From: Mansonella perstans
Taxonomy: Eukaryota > Nematoda > Chromadorea > Rhabditida > Onchocercidae
Assembly (NCBI GenBank): GCA_037074765.1
Contig: JBAMDO010000578.1
Coordinates: 1 to 64,000, forward strand
Direction: 5' to 3'
Length of the DNA: 64,000 bases
Every line of letters begins with the position of its first letter. Position 1 is the first letter of the stretch. Position numbers and translations under genes: made by a program. Positions 13,501 to 28,500 of this stretch are shown here, piece by piece. The notes beneath the pieces were generated by a model that worked only from the letters and a program-made list of their open reading frames with translations, searched no databases and was not told the DNA's origin.

Positions 13501-16500
13501 TGGATGTATAAAAAACGTATTGCCTTGAATTGTTTCACTTTTCAGGAAGCATTAGTTAACAAGACAGTTTGTATCCCAGTGATTACTAACTTCTGATAAG
13601 CTGTTTAATAAGAAATGGAACAGTCAATTACTCTGTGAGAAGAAAAAAGACAAACTTTAATTTTTGGAAATTCATGTTTTTTGTTATCATTTAGACGGTT
13701 GAACTGATAGCATCGGTTACTCTACCGCCATCTACTGTTGGCATTACGAATGTAAATCAATCTTCACAACCATATTTCGAACAGTCATCAACATCTTGGT
13801 CCGAATCCTCATCCACAGGTAAATAGTAATATCTTCTTTACATTGCTGTTTTTTTGTTATTCCATTCCAGATAACTTGACAACTTACTTAAGAATCGTGA
13901 ATGTTTATTTCAATAAAATTTAACTTATAGAGAGTAAATTTTGAAATGTCACAACTATTTGATTCAAAAAAAAAGTTGCTTAATCACTTTTCAAGCACTA
14001 CTCCAAGTACCAAAATTCATCAAAACACTGGAAAATATGACAGCAATAGTTGGGCAGTTCCATCAATTCAAGTGTATTATTAGTGGTGCGCCTGTACCAA
14101 TGATACGATGGTATGTAGATGGCGATGCCATTCATGATTCCGAGTAAGCAGCTCTTTTTTTTGACATAGTAGACAGATAAAATTCGCACTTAAAATTATC
14201 TTATGCACCATGTTGACATAAGTGAATATCGGTACAAAATGTGGCCACGTGAAAATGACCTTCGTGGCCTACCGTCAGTGATAGTATTAGTGGTGCATTT
14301 GTATCAGTTAGGCAGGGCAGTTTATCTGTTTATGTTTTATTGACATGAAAGTTACAATGTCCTTGAAGGTTTGGCTGAAAATATTACTTTGCTTCAACTT
14401 TTCCATTCGTTGCCACATGAAATTAAATTTAAAATAAATGAGTCATATTTTTGGAGATCTCTTATACTAATTTAATGTCACTGTATCATTTCTTAGATAT
14501 TTGTCAGTAGTATTTTATTGCCAGGTATTTTTCATCAATATCTTAGAATTATGAAGGAAAATTTATCACTATACAATGTATTTTTAACTTTTTATATTCT
14601 TATCTTCTTTAAGCATTTATCAAACTATCTATGAAGATGGTGTTTGCATCCTAAAAATCCGAGAAGTTGCATTTGAAGATGAGGGCGAATATACTTGTGA
14701 AGCGACCAATGATGCTGGTCGAACGATTACGAAGTGTTTTTTGCAGACTATCGGTTAGTTTACTTTTTAGAATTCAACAAAGTAGTTACGCCTTCGTTTA
14801 TACCAAATGAATAAAAAGAGATTTTGAAAACAAAACTTTGTGGCTAGATCAAAAATATTTAAGTTAAGAAAGCCAAAACGATTGCATATATTTTTTGAAG
14901 CATAATAACTGGGACAAATAGAAACGATTTTATATTTTTGAAATAACCAATTAAAGGATTAATGAATGATAACAATTTGATCAGCAGATGTGCTGTTGCA
15001 AAGTACAGGATTTAAACGTTATAAGTGATGTTATGAAGTGAAATTGATTACCGTACTAGTATATCCCCTGATTTACAATCCTTTTAAAATTTTGAAATTT
15101 TGCTGCCAGGGGTACGGATAATAATTTATACAAGCATTGATAATTGTGTCATATTCTGTTCTCTACTTCATTTCAATCATTCTCTCTGCAACTATTCAAC
15201 AAATCACCCATCAGAATCATCTTCTATTACGACTTCTAAAAATGACTGTGGAACTCTTGTTAAAATTAACATTTAAAATGAAATTTCTTTCATACATTTT
15301 CTTCATGCTTTTCCTTGTTTTAGAACAATATTGGTAACTAATTGTATCACTTTATTTTTTTGCTTTATTTCTTCATTTGTTACGTTTAAGTCTCGTGTCT
15401 TTTACACGGCATTTCTGCTCACGTTTTCTTATCCTATCAATTGATAATTAACTAACCAAAAAAGCAGAAGTAATCTTTTTGATAATAACATTTCTAATTT
15501 CCTATCACTTCATCAAGATTTTATGACATTGAGTTTATGCAACAAGAAAAAAAATGAGTTTTAATTTTCAGACAATCCCTTGTAACCATCGTTATTACTA
15601 CAGTTTTACTACTAACAACATTTTTCGTTCTAACAAGCATGTTGATAAATTTGCTTTCAGGAAAAACAGATCTTTTATATAAATTTTTGAAATAAGCAAT
15701 ATGAATTTGCGCCAAAACTTTATGATACTATGTTTTTAGCTGAAACTGATAGTTTGAAATATCAGCAAAAAGTCATACTTGAAAGTGCATTATGCAGCAG
15801 CAGTGGCAGCAAAAACAACGATTACGACAATTGTACATCCTCGTATAATAATATTAGTTTAGCTAGTAATGTTGGCGGGATAATTTGTCGGAATCACACT
15901 GCTAGTTATAACAACTCAACAGGAGAGGATGAAAAAAGTTGCAAGCAGTTTCTTATGGTCAATTATGAATTTGCTCGAAATGAACCAATAAGTGCTGAGA
16001 CAACGGTAATTGTGACACGTTACGTTGCCTCACAGAAAGGATTGCATAAAAATTTGGCATCAGAGGAACGAAACTTTAATATTTCCGTTTTTCTACCAAA
16101 TGCTGCAGTAGAGTGCGATTTTATTTGGCCATTCATTAACTGCGAAACTGTTGAGCTATATTTGATGCCACCGTATCAGGCCATAGATTTTGTTATTCAA
16201 AATTTTCTACCGCAGCAATTTGAGGAAGCATATTTATTGCTAAATGTGAAGAAATTGACGCCTGAAAATGTCTCTTTTGCCATTTATGAACCGTGGGAGG
16301 AAATTTTATTGGTAAAAAAACCAGATAATGCATTTGCCTGGTATAGTGAATTTCGTCAGAAGCAAAAGCTACGACTGAAAATCTCCAGGAAAAGTTTGGA
16401 CGAGAATGCTTATAGCAAAACTAAGCCTATGGAAAATATTGCAGTGGGAATGATAATTGATAGTGCTAGAAATGATACAACGAATTTCATCATTCAAACA

Positions 16501-19500
16501 AATCCAACATTCCAAATGAAAGAAAGTTTTATTGAAAAAAGCAACAGCAAAACGGAAAAGGCAAAAAGTGAGCAAAAGGAAGAAGGTATTTGCGACAAAA
16601 GCGACGAATCAGAGATTCCGAAAATTCCGATTATTCAACAAAAAATAGCATGCAAAGAAAACGAAGTTGATGTTAACATCCAGTTCAAAGATGACGACAG
16701 TAAACTCAACCATGAATTATTTCGACCGACATATGAAGAGTATTCGGAGCTTGATATCAGTACTTTAGCTGCAGTTCGTCGATATGTAGATAAGCTATTT
16801 TGTGATTTAGATCCTGCTGTACTAGCAACCATCTGTATGGATACAAGCAGTTACAAACAAAGCGATACTGATAAACTGAATGCGATAAGTAGTGAGATAG
16901 AGAAGGATTTGTTTAAGGATACTGTTCATGAAGAATATCTAAACTACTCATTTTGCCGTAAATTAGAACATGTTGAAACAACTCGAGATTTACCGACATC
17001 TAACTTAGTTTCAGTTAGAATTCATCTTGTAGAGAATGTTTTGCCGCTTAAAACTAATTTTTTAAATGGAAATCCAAATTCCAAAAATATGATATCCAAT
17101 ATTGAATCTAAAGCAATAACAAGATCTTCATATTGTGGAGTTTATTGCTATTCAGATGAGAACTTGAGACAAAACCTCGGCAGTCCTGAGTATAGAAGAA
17201 GTTATAACGAATTAGATACTTGGACAGTGGACAGCACACTGGACAGTATACAATCAAACAGTCATCTTACAACAGAAACTTATCTACTACATTTTACAAA
17301 TTCGATAGGAAGTACAGATGCAGCTTCAACTTTTGATGTCAACGATGAATTTAAAGTTTTCAGTGCTTCAGCTACACCCACACTAGACTATGATAAAACT
17401 TGTTCAGCATATACAAGTGAGCGTAATCTTGTTGACCATTTGATTAATTCTGGAATTGTTGACACATTAGACAACAGAATTTCCGCTAAAGAATCGCTCT
17501 CAGACCATGACATTCATATTGACGGCTCAATGTCAAAGATGAAGGTAATTAATGAAGGTTGTAAAAAAAATAAAACTGAAATTGAAATGAAATTGGAAGA
17601 GAATGAGGAAGCACTTCAAATTGAACGTGCGATATATGATATATCCGAACGGATCGAACATCAACACTCTGTAACAAAAGCGCAAGCAGAAGCAAGCGAA
17701 GAACTTCTAAAAACGATACTTGAAAATATTATCAAAAATACAGGGCGAAGTAATGTTATAGAAACAATGGCTGCTTATAAAAAACCGGTGCTGTTACTGC
17801 GAGAAAAATTGACAGATTTGGAAGAAACACTGATGAGAGAAGATTTTGAATTTAGCGAGTCATCGATAACAAGATCAGTTCCGGAAGGACAATTCATATT
17901 CTCGAAATCATTCAGTGCGGAAGTTGAAAATGCAAAATCTTTCAAAGGAAATTCAATTAAGAGGGAAATTCGTGGTGGATCATCATGTGATTTGCGACAA
18001 ATCGAAAGCACCAGTAATCAAGAGATTAGAAGGATGACACCCTTAACATCAAATATTAAGGAAAAACTTGAAAATTTGAAATGTATGCTTGAAGAAGTTG
18101 AGAAAGAAGGCAATGACATGAAAGAATTGACTGCCGAAACTCAAGATAATCTTCCGGTATATTCTGATGCTAAGCGGCACGAAGTGCCTAACATTCTTTT
18201 ACAAATTAATAATGAAATAAGTATTATCAAACGATGCTGTCAAAGAAATATCTCGAGGACAAGCATTGATGCTGCAGTTGGTTTATTACATAAAGTTAGA
18301 AACAATGTTTCTTCAATTATTGATCTAATATCTATGTATAGGAAAAGACTGAGGAAAAAATCGCTTGTTGAAAAAGGAGCAAATGCTCGTAAAGAACGAA
18401 TTAGATCACCGAAACAATCTTTCTATCATTCTTCTCCATGCTCCAGAACTGGATTCTTTTTCAAAACAGACGCTTCAGTGAATTTGTACTTCACTAAACG
18501 TGAGGAATCAGAATTCATCTGTGCGATTGTCAACTTGTTTAATTCATCTGATAAATATAGAAATCAAATATCGAAGAGTGAGAATCCTGAAGTTTCCATA
18601 TATGAAGATGCAGTTTTTGATAAAAACAAGGTTTTAAAGAGGACAGAAATTGATCCATGGTGGACATCCAGTCCCTTTAGTTCACAAAACACTTCATCTT
18701 CAATATATTCTATTCAGGATTCTCAAGCAGTTTCCATTTGGCCGCCACGAAAATCAAGAGAAATGAGTCAGCAGAAAGCTACTTTACCACTTTCTGTTCC
18801 GCCATTTTGTATCAAGCGTCGTTCAAAATCATGCAGTGATTATAAAAATCTTGTTTTTCGATACTGCTCTTCTGGTATGCGGAATTTTTCAATGCCTATA
18901 CTGTACAATATGAAAAAAAATATGCGCGAGGAAGGAGAAACGCTGCGATTGGATAAAGAAAATCGTTTAGATCCACTCAATATCATGAATCTGGTGGATG
19001 TGGAAGGATCAGGCTCATTGGTGCTTGAACAAAAATCTAAGAAACTTAATGAAATTGGCATCAATTACGAAGGTATTATCAAAAAAGAGGCAAAAATTTG
19101 CAGTTGTTCATGCCTTTGGCCAACCAAAGAAGAGTGTTATACTGCACTGGAAATATTTGAAGAATATGATTCTACACATCTTATATGTGAGAAATCTGAT
19201 TATGCAGCGGAATCAGTTGTGCATTCACTATTGCTATTTGAGCCAATTAACACAGTTCAAGAAGAAACCAAAGATGATGCTTTGAAAGTTTTATCGAATT
19301 TGAACACAAATAAAACCGAAACCACTATCGAAAATATCAAAAAAGCGAAAGAAAATTTTGCTGTGCTCCCTGAATTGAATGAAATTTACAATGAAAATAT
19401 TTCTGACTGTCTAGTCAGTGTGGGTGAGAAAATAAATGAAAGTTCGAAATCGACCGAAAATCTAAGAAATAATACATCCGAAGATGCGATCTTTGAAGAT

Positions 19501-22500
19501 TTTCAAAAGCCAACACAACACTTCCATGTTTCCTCAGATACAGAACCACAAAGATCACTACAAGTAACAAATTCGGTTGAAGATGAGGCGAATTCTTTGC
19601 ATGAAATTGAATCAATTGTTGATAAAGAGGAAATTCTGGATGAATTGGATGATCTGATGATAATATGCAATCCTCATGCCAGTTTTATTGATGATGTTGA
19701 TTTATTGAAGATAATAATGAAAGATAATGAAAACTCTAAAAATGCAAATTCATTTATGTCTCTCAGTACAAATACTGTCATTGCTAACAATGATATGCTG
19801 GAAGCAAACAATGATATTCAAGAAATAGCTTCTGAAGATGGCGAAGAAAGTGATATTACAGTATCATCAATATTACAATCAACAAAAATTTCTCAAGTTC
19901 CTTTTAATAAAAATGACATGGATGACATCAACCACTTAAATAATTACAAGCCAAAAATAATTTTGACATGTGAAAGTGATGCGGAACGGGAGAGGAAACT
20001 GCAATCAGAGGAAACTACAATCAATGTAAGCTGTAAAAAGTTATCGCATAAACTTAAAGTGCTAGCAGTCTTATCGCCTGAGATAAAAACTAAAGGTGAA
20101 ACATGTACGCTTATCGGAGAAGATTTTGATGTTCTAATTGAACAACTAGATCAAGCACAAGATTTAACAGTAAAAATTTTAAATTATGTAAGCGATTCGA
20201 CTGTTCTCAATTTGACGCTTCCAAATACAGTTGAAGTAGCTATGTCCCTGAAGCGCAATGAACAGTGTGAAGGAAGTATTCTGTCATATCAAGTTGAAAA
20301 TTTAACTGATGGTGAAAGTGACGAACTAGCAAATATAAGCAGTGATTACGATCATCATCGTCTTCATTCATCCAAACCTGTTCATGACAAGGAACGACGT
20401 ACCGGTATTTCTGTAAATATTGTTGCGCGAAGCATGCATAACGTCGCATACGCATCGCTTGAAGAAATTCCTTGGTGCGAAGTATTTATGTATGTCGTAA
20501 TGCAACCCATTATGACTCGTTCGAAAACCGATTCCGAAACCAGAAATTCACTAATCCAAAATGTTACTGTATTGGAATCGAATGAAACTGAAAAACGTTC
20601 GCTACGTTCTCGTGAGTCGTTTTATTCATCGTCACAACAATCGTTTGATTGGAGTGAATTTGGTGATCGAAGTATCAGTGGACAAAATTTCAACGTACCA
20701 ACTTATGTGTTGAGGGAAGGATCAACCGCTACAGTCACATGTGAATTCAACAATTTTTTAATCTCTGGAAGTCTCATTGATTGGTTCAAAGGTAAATCTC
20801 CGATGCATATTATACCTGGAAAAACGGATCGTATAAGTCATGATCTCTTAGAGGTACTGGTCATTTCACAAGTGAACCAAATGGATGGTGATATTTACAG
20901 CATCAGAGTTAATGATGTTATTTATCCCGTTGCATGCCTCATTATAGAGAATGCTGATGCATCCTCTGAAAAATTCGACGACAACGTACACTTCATAAGT
21001 CCACCACAAACACAATTCGTGATGGAAGGGCAACAATCAATCATTTCCTGTCAAGTAAGCAGTTCTGATCAGAAAATTAAATGGTGTAAAGATAACAAAA
21101 AATGGATAACTGAGAATGAGCGAATACGACTGGAAGCGGACCAGCTCGGATATCATCGGATAATTATTGATAAGTCTGAACTGGAAGATCAGGGGACTTA
21201 TTATGCTTTTTTGGGTGGTCACTTCACAACAATTACACTGGTTGTCGAAGGTGAGCACAATTTATTTATTTATTTATTCATTCATTTTTTTTGTAGTACT
21301 GATAATACAATAACTTATTTCTAACTTATTTCTTAAAGATGCTCGAAATTTCATATTTTATTTCGATATTGCGACAGTATTATTTTACGACATAATCTAT
21401 GTCTTTTGAAAATGATTTTCATTAATAAAATTCTGCTATAATTCTAAAAATAACGATATTTTCAAGCTGACTTTTTTTCATCTGCTTCTTCTTTTTACTA
21501 TCTCTTCTTTTTACCTAATCTTTCCTCAATAACAGAACGTATTGACGAACGTGAAGTAACCATCAATGCATTGGGGACAGACACTGAAGAAGATGATTAC
21601 CATGAATATCTGGTACCTTTGGGTAGCACAGCAACAATTGCTTGTGAGCTGGAACATACCGATGAGGTGCACAAATTGGTATGGTGCAAAGATGGTAAAC
21701 GAATTGAGTTTTCGGATGACGAAAAAACTGAACATGTAGTAAATGGTTTAAAACATTATCTAGTGATCCATAATACACAAGCTGATGATTCAGCATCCTA
21801 TAGTATTTGTATCAATGATATCGAATTCAAGATTGCTCATTTGATGATTAGCAGTTATGCAACAGCTAACGGTAATACGTATACTAAACGTATCTCCAGA
21901 AGCTCTTTACATTGATTTTGTTTTTTTCGATTCTCTTCACAATTCTAACCATATGCAGATTCACTAATCAAATTCTACTTAGATTGATTTCATCTCATAT
22001 TTCAAATTAAATCAAGTAATCGATCAAATTGATAAATGCTGCCGATACTTTGCTGCAAATTATTTAAATTATCTCAGCACATTGTGTAAAGTTCTAGTCT
22101 TGATATTTATTTCTAACTAATTATTTATAAGAAGTATGAAACTTTTTGATTTACTTTTTTTCAAAGATAAACTTGTTTTACAGTGAGCATTTCTGAGGAA
22201 AATCACTTATTTGAATCGATTTATTCATAGCACAAAAAGTTTTAAAAGAAAAAGTTTCAAATGCAATTAACTGTTTGTATAATTGATATTTTCCATTTGA
22301 TTATTCATTCTTGGAATTTGTGACCTTATCCTTGTAGCCACATTATGGGATTTCAATGGATTTCGATTTTCTTCACAAATCGTTCATGTTTTCATTGCTT
22401 AATTTGAAACGTTTGTCGTTTGATTATTTATCTGATAAACTGTATCATATTTCTTATTGACTTATATTTCGTTCTTGCAACATTTTCGCTCGTTTCAAGT

Positions 22501-25500
22501 AAAATTTTCCTTTGTTTTTCTTATATCACTACATTCTTATCATTATCATCATCACTTCTTACCTTTAAATATCAGCTTTTTTTGTGTTGCTGAAAAATAT
22601 ACACAATTATCAGTGCTTGTACCATTCCCTTCCTATCCTGATAATTAAATTTTGCAGCGTAATTAAATTCATGAGAGTCAAAGTATTCTCAGTGTTTTCA
22701 AAGGTATAACAAGCTCGAAAGTGGGTGCTGGTTAATTGCTGATTCTTCAACTACAAATAATAATATCCTTCAGAAATTTCTTCGATAACTCAAAAATTTA
22801 GAAATAAAGAAGCGAAAATATTTTTCGTTAGATTTGAGATAAATTAATGGATTTTATTTGGGTTAGTTTTAATTTTTAAAATGAAACTTGAATTGTTTTT
22901 CTTTCTTATAATGACGGATTAAAAATTTTTATAAAACAGGAGTACTAGTTAACTGTATTTTTTGAAGTTATTATTGAAATGGAAGATCTGGCTCTATCGA
23001 AAAGCCGGATCGAAAGATCCAACTCATCAAATTTCACTAAAATTTTTTACGCGAGAAACGTTGCAGAGGCTAGTGATTCCTATCGTTGACTTCTAGATAA
23101 ACTCAACGGTATGATTTTAGTCAATGTAGAATCTTGATCATATAATTTAATTATGATATTATGAAATTGATAATAGATCATACAAGTTAATTATGACATC
23201 ATGGAAGATTAACGAGATCGAGTCTTTAAATTGAAAAAAAAGATATCAGTCAAAACTCAGTATTTGAAAATTAATTCTTCGCGAGACTTTCATTTAAATA
23301 AATTTCAAGTTTTGAAAAGTTAGGTCATTCAATAAGGCACTTTAATCCTGCATCTACAAACCTTTAGATCTACAAGGATTATTGAAAAAGAGGATTTATG
23401 GAATCATGATGCAAATCTATAAGTAGATGTAATTATTGCTGCAGAACTAAAAAGATCCCTTCAGATTTTTAGAATTTATTTTATGAGTAAATTTCAAAAT
23501 TCTAAAGTTTTCAAGAAAAATATGTCACGAAAGGCTTCATGCGACTTTTTTAATCAAAGATAACACGCAAATATTCATGATATGCAAGTTAAATTGGAGT
23601 GGAAGAAGTGCAGTTGATTCAGCTAATTCACTGTAAAACTTCACTGTAAAACAATTATGCAACAGTATTCATTGGAAAAGCTTTATGCAAATTTCCAAAT
23701 CAAAGACAATATTAAGATATTTATGAAATTTATCCCAAGTTCTACTGCTATATCTTTTTACACGAAGAGCGGAATGGCTGTTCTATTTAATTTTTTCTCC
23801 AGAATGAGATTTATGTTAAAACATGTTGTCCATTAGTTATATAGGTCATTTTTCGGAAAAGAAATTCTATCACTGTTTTTTTTTTCTTTTTTTTTGATAT
23901 CAAAATAAACGTCAGAACAAACTGATGATATGCACTGATCGATTTAAAAGTTGAATTTTGCAATGAGCGTTTGAATTTCATATTACATTTTAAAGTTTCC
24001 ATTGAATGAATTGTCAATATTTTCAAATAATAGAGTTTCTTATTACAGGAGAATATGCAAATCATATTGGAGTGAAAGAATCGTTGACACCTGTCGATTC
24101 AGCTGCAACAATTCACTGCGAAACAGTTACGCAACAACATTCATTAGATTGGCGCAAAAATCTGCAACCTCTTGCACAAGATGAAAGAATCGAAAGGAAA
24201 GATACAGCTGATGGTTTTGAGCATATTCTTACAATTTACTGTGTTCGGAAGAGTGATGAAGGCGAATATGGCATTGTAATAAAAGATTCATATACTGCCA
24301 TTGCTAAAAATACTGTACTTGGTGAGTTTTCGAAAATAAGCGATCATTTGTCTTGCAAATTCGATAACTTTAAAATTAGTGTTTGTGACGCGCTGAATTC
24401 CTAGAGAAGTATATCTAAGGTCCTTGGTCTTTCTTTTAGAAACCTGTTTCAGAAGCAAGATAAAAAATAGAAATTAAAGAAGTTTTGTATTATTTTCTGA
24501 ATTATAAAAGTCATACAGTGATATTATTTTTGCTGTCGATTTGTCTCGATCTGTTTCATTGAGAAGAAATTTCGTTTTATTCAGAGATTTCAGCGTTCAG
24601 AAATTTCTTCATGATCGTAGTAATTTTTTCATTTTTACTTGTAAACTTGACAATTTAAAGAATTTACAATTACTAATTTTGAAGCTTATTTTTGATTTAC
24701 AGATTCACAGGAACAAATTATCACTGAACATTTCGACATATCACTACATGCAATACAAAAAGTGATGAATGAAGAAGCCTTTGTGCATGATCTAGTTAAT
24801 CTTCAACATACACAAAACTTTGAAGTATATCAGCTGTGCAGCATCGAAGAATATTGCGATCTGCAATTTTCCATGCAATCAGTTGAAATCCCGGTAATTG
24901 TGGATGAAAGACGATTCATATCGGTCGGCTATTTTTCATGCGAATCGTCTGCGCAGGAGCTGGAAGAAAAAATCCAAATAAATCGTAGGCATTCTTTTGC
25001 AAATAGCAAGAATTTGACTTTGATGGAAGTAACCAATACTGAATGCAATTTTGTAATAACAGATGTTTATTTTGAATTAACATCTTCCACTTCAGTTAGT
25101 CATGTTGCTGCTGCTGCTGCTGCAATTGTAGTACTAACACTGATTGCACAACATTCTGGTGCAAATTCACCTCAGTTTGCAGTTTAATGAACTTAACAGT
25201 TTTATAAAGCGGTTTGGTGTGGAGTAACTAACTACTGTTGTAAGTGTACGCGAAAAAACTTTAGGAATAATATTAAGTGATCGATGGGTCAAATTAGCTA
25301 TGGTATTTGTTGCCCAAAGTGCAAGGTATAGCAACGGATGCTACAAACAGAATTCCAGAATGATAATATTAGAAATAAACTTCTTTGCATTAATATTTGA
25401 GAAATAGGATAAGATCATCATATTCGATGAAGTATCAGAATGCGAACGCTATGATACAGTGCTGCTAATGAAATCAATCACATAATTGAAGAAGAAAATA

Positions 25501-28500
25501 GTTTGCCGTAAAAGCTGTCTGGTGGATTTGTAGCTGTGTACAATATGCCGTTTTGATATAACAATTAAAATTGGTGTTGTTCAAAAGGAAATGTTCCATC
25601 TGCAATGCAAAGCTTCTAAAGTAAATACATTTGATAAAATATTCGCAGAAAGTGCGAAAATTGAACTGGAGCTTTGTTCGCAGAGTGAGCATAACGTTTG
25701 CGCCGATTGTCATTTCCGAGCAATAGAAATAGATTGACTGAGTGCAAGGTTTTTCTGATTTCGATATTCGGACAGCTTCCAATATTCAAGCGGAAGTGGA
25801 TGCGGTGAGACAAAATCATCAAAAACTGTTGGAAAAACAAGTCGGTTATTTCTCGACACCGTCATCAGTGTGACTTCAAAATGCCAATCTCAGATGTCTT
25901 GGGAGTTTCATGCAAATGCTACTTTTGTAATATCAAGAATAGATGCAGACATGGCAAATTTCAGGTCACCAATTTTTGACAATCTATGTGTTATAGCCTT
26001 GCTTGATGATCAGTCTCAGGAAAAGAGTGCTACAGTGACATTACTGATGCGGATAACGACAACAGCGAAACGATTTAGCTCTATGTTTTCCGATGATTTA
26101 ATTCAAGAAACAGTAGAATCCAATCCCGATCAGGAATTATGTGTAGTCCAGAAGTGGGGACGTAAGAAGTGGGAAGATAGTTTGATTAAGAATATTCAGA
26201 CTGCAGGATTTATGGAAATATTTCAGCTATTATTGAGATAAGATCGCAGAAAGAAGGTTTGGAATTTGTGCTGCTTCCAGTTACAGCATTAATTCAGAAG
26301 ATTATTCGGTCATTTTCGGACTACTATAATAAATCTAATTACTGATTTACACATGCAAAGCGATTTCCTTACAGATAAGGACATTCTAACTGCTTGAAAA
26401 TGTAGACTTCAGATGGATCTGAAAGCTACAAAAGAAGAATACGTAATCGAGATTTTGCATCCAAGATGAAATCGGAAACATTATAGCTACCTTGCTAACG
26501 CAAGCATCTACCGTTACTGAAGAAAATTACCGCAAATTTTCAGATAGTTTAATGAACTTTGTAACTGAAGTGTGGTCGCGAGAAGCTATTGCAAATGTTG
26601 AAATTCAAATTGCTAGAAATGATAAGATGCAGATAAGACTGAAGGCTTCAGCTGTTGGAGATATTTATGCCTCAATAACTTTGAAAGAATGCTCTGAAGC
26701 TGAAGAATTTGAAGTTGTTTCAAGCTGATACTTAGAAATTGAATTGTTTCTTCTCATATAAAACCGTTGATTTGATTGCCGCTTTGTGGTATCAAACCCA
26801 AAGAAGCTTCTTTACAGATATAAATATACCGATTAAATGAGTTGATAGTGGTAATACATATTGGGAAGTTTCTAATAAAGGATATATAAATATATATTTA
26901 CGAGTTTTGAAGTACAGAAACACTGCAGCGATACTGCTTATTCCGGTATCAACTGTTGTAGGAAGGACAAATTAGATTTTTTTGTCAAATTTTACAAAAA
27001 TGATTTCTGAAATGTTCTCAACAATAAACAGAGATTTAAGCGCCTATTTGGAAGCAGTGATTGCTGTATATGAAACTGTAGAAGCATGGGCAGAAACAGC
27101 GAAAGATGAAAATTTAGATATCAAAACATGTCTCAATGGAATCAGAGAATTATTGCGTCGATAGTATTGTCTTAATTGTTGAAAGAGAAAGACAATTGAC
27201 AAATGTACGAACTTCATCTCTTGAGAATATCGTAAGTTATATTTCTTTTGAATGTTGTCTGGAAGAAAATAGCTGTCACTGATTACTATTACATCTGAAT
27301 AAATTATTAAATCAACGAACAGAGGTATAGCAATGAGATGAGAAAACTCGATGCTGAGATTTGTTACTGTGCTTTCAATCACGAAATTGTGAAAGCACAT
27401 CTTGTGGAATGTAAATTATCGATATGAATGTCCTGTAGTTGCAAAAAATTTGATGAGCGATCTTTAATGTTGTTTGCAAATGAATTTGTTGAAACGACCA
27501 TCAAAATGGCTTATGAATATATCACGCAGGAATCTGAAGAAACAGTTTCTTTAATAATTGAGCTATATCACACTTCAACAATACGGTCTTGTCAAATTGA
27601 TTTGCAATCCAGAGAAGTAATCGAAAGAAACAAGCTTTAGGTCTGAAAAAGTATCTCGTCATTTAAATATTGTAATAGGTATTCCATATATGTAAGTTGC
27701 GTTTAATATTTTTTGGGAGGACACATTATGGAGCCGTATACAATTAAATGTGGGATTCTATCAGCACATAGATCTAGCATGGTCAGCACAAAACAATGTT
27801 TATTACATGCGAAAATATTACCGAAGAAGGTCTGTTATGCTTTGCTTGTAATACGTTAATTTCCATTAACTTTTGGTTTTAAGTATTTCATTGCATAGAA
27901 TTCACGAATTTAATTCACTCTTTTTTTCTATCATTGGCCAATGACGAATGATCGTTTTTAGTATCTCGAGTAAATACCAAAAGTGAGATTTCAAGATCAT
28001 TAGAAAATTTTTTTTCAATATTCACAATAAAAGAAGCATTTGTTTAAGGTTCACCAATGAGAGTGGATCTTCTGAGTAAAAAAGTATAATTTTCACATTT
28101 ATAGTTATCATTTTTTACTTTCGATAATTTCTTGGATTCTTGATTGTTAACGAAAAGCAAGTTTTGTGAATAATTTGATTGCACCTATGTTTGCTTAATG
28201 AAATTCGTTATTTGAACCACAACTTTTTAATATTGCTTGAGAGTGTAATCCAACCGACAAGGTAGATTAGCTACAGGCTGAAATTAACACTGCTAAATTA
28301 AATTGCGTATTTCCTTTTGTGCAGTATATTCATCTACCGCTTTATCTTAATTAATTTAAGCAAGAAACTTTTTTATTGCAATTGAAAAATTTTCAAACTT
28401 CAGCTGGAACATGTAATTTTGTTCCAAAAGATTCATTGCAACATCGAGGTAAATAAACTTAACTAATGTTTCTTAGATGAATCAGCTGATGAACTTAGCA

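Larger units (their letters stand above)
21872..24048 (+). other. 2.2-kb intron with remnant sequence
   Basis: The longest intron outside the relic region. Bases 21872-22950 show nothing beyond AT-rich DNA. Bases 23136-23207 hold an imperfect direct duplication, and 23400-23800 hold decayed copies related to the following Ig exon (see the separate entry). No intact exon was found here; the phase-1 ends at 21871 and 24049 join in frame. Confidence 0.6.

Noticed and set aside
15211..15333. Possible small exons in the intron before the 5.5-kb exon
   Set aside because: They do not keep the frame with usable donors, and direct joining of the flanking exons is in frame.
21872..24048. Transposable element in the long intron
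   Set aside because: No terminal repeats, target duplications or transposase-like frames were seen; the recognisable parts look like decayed Ig exons.
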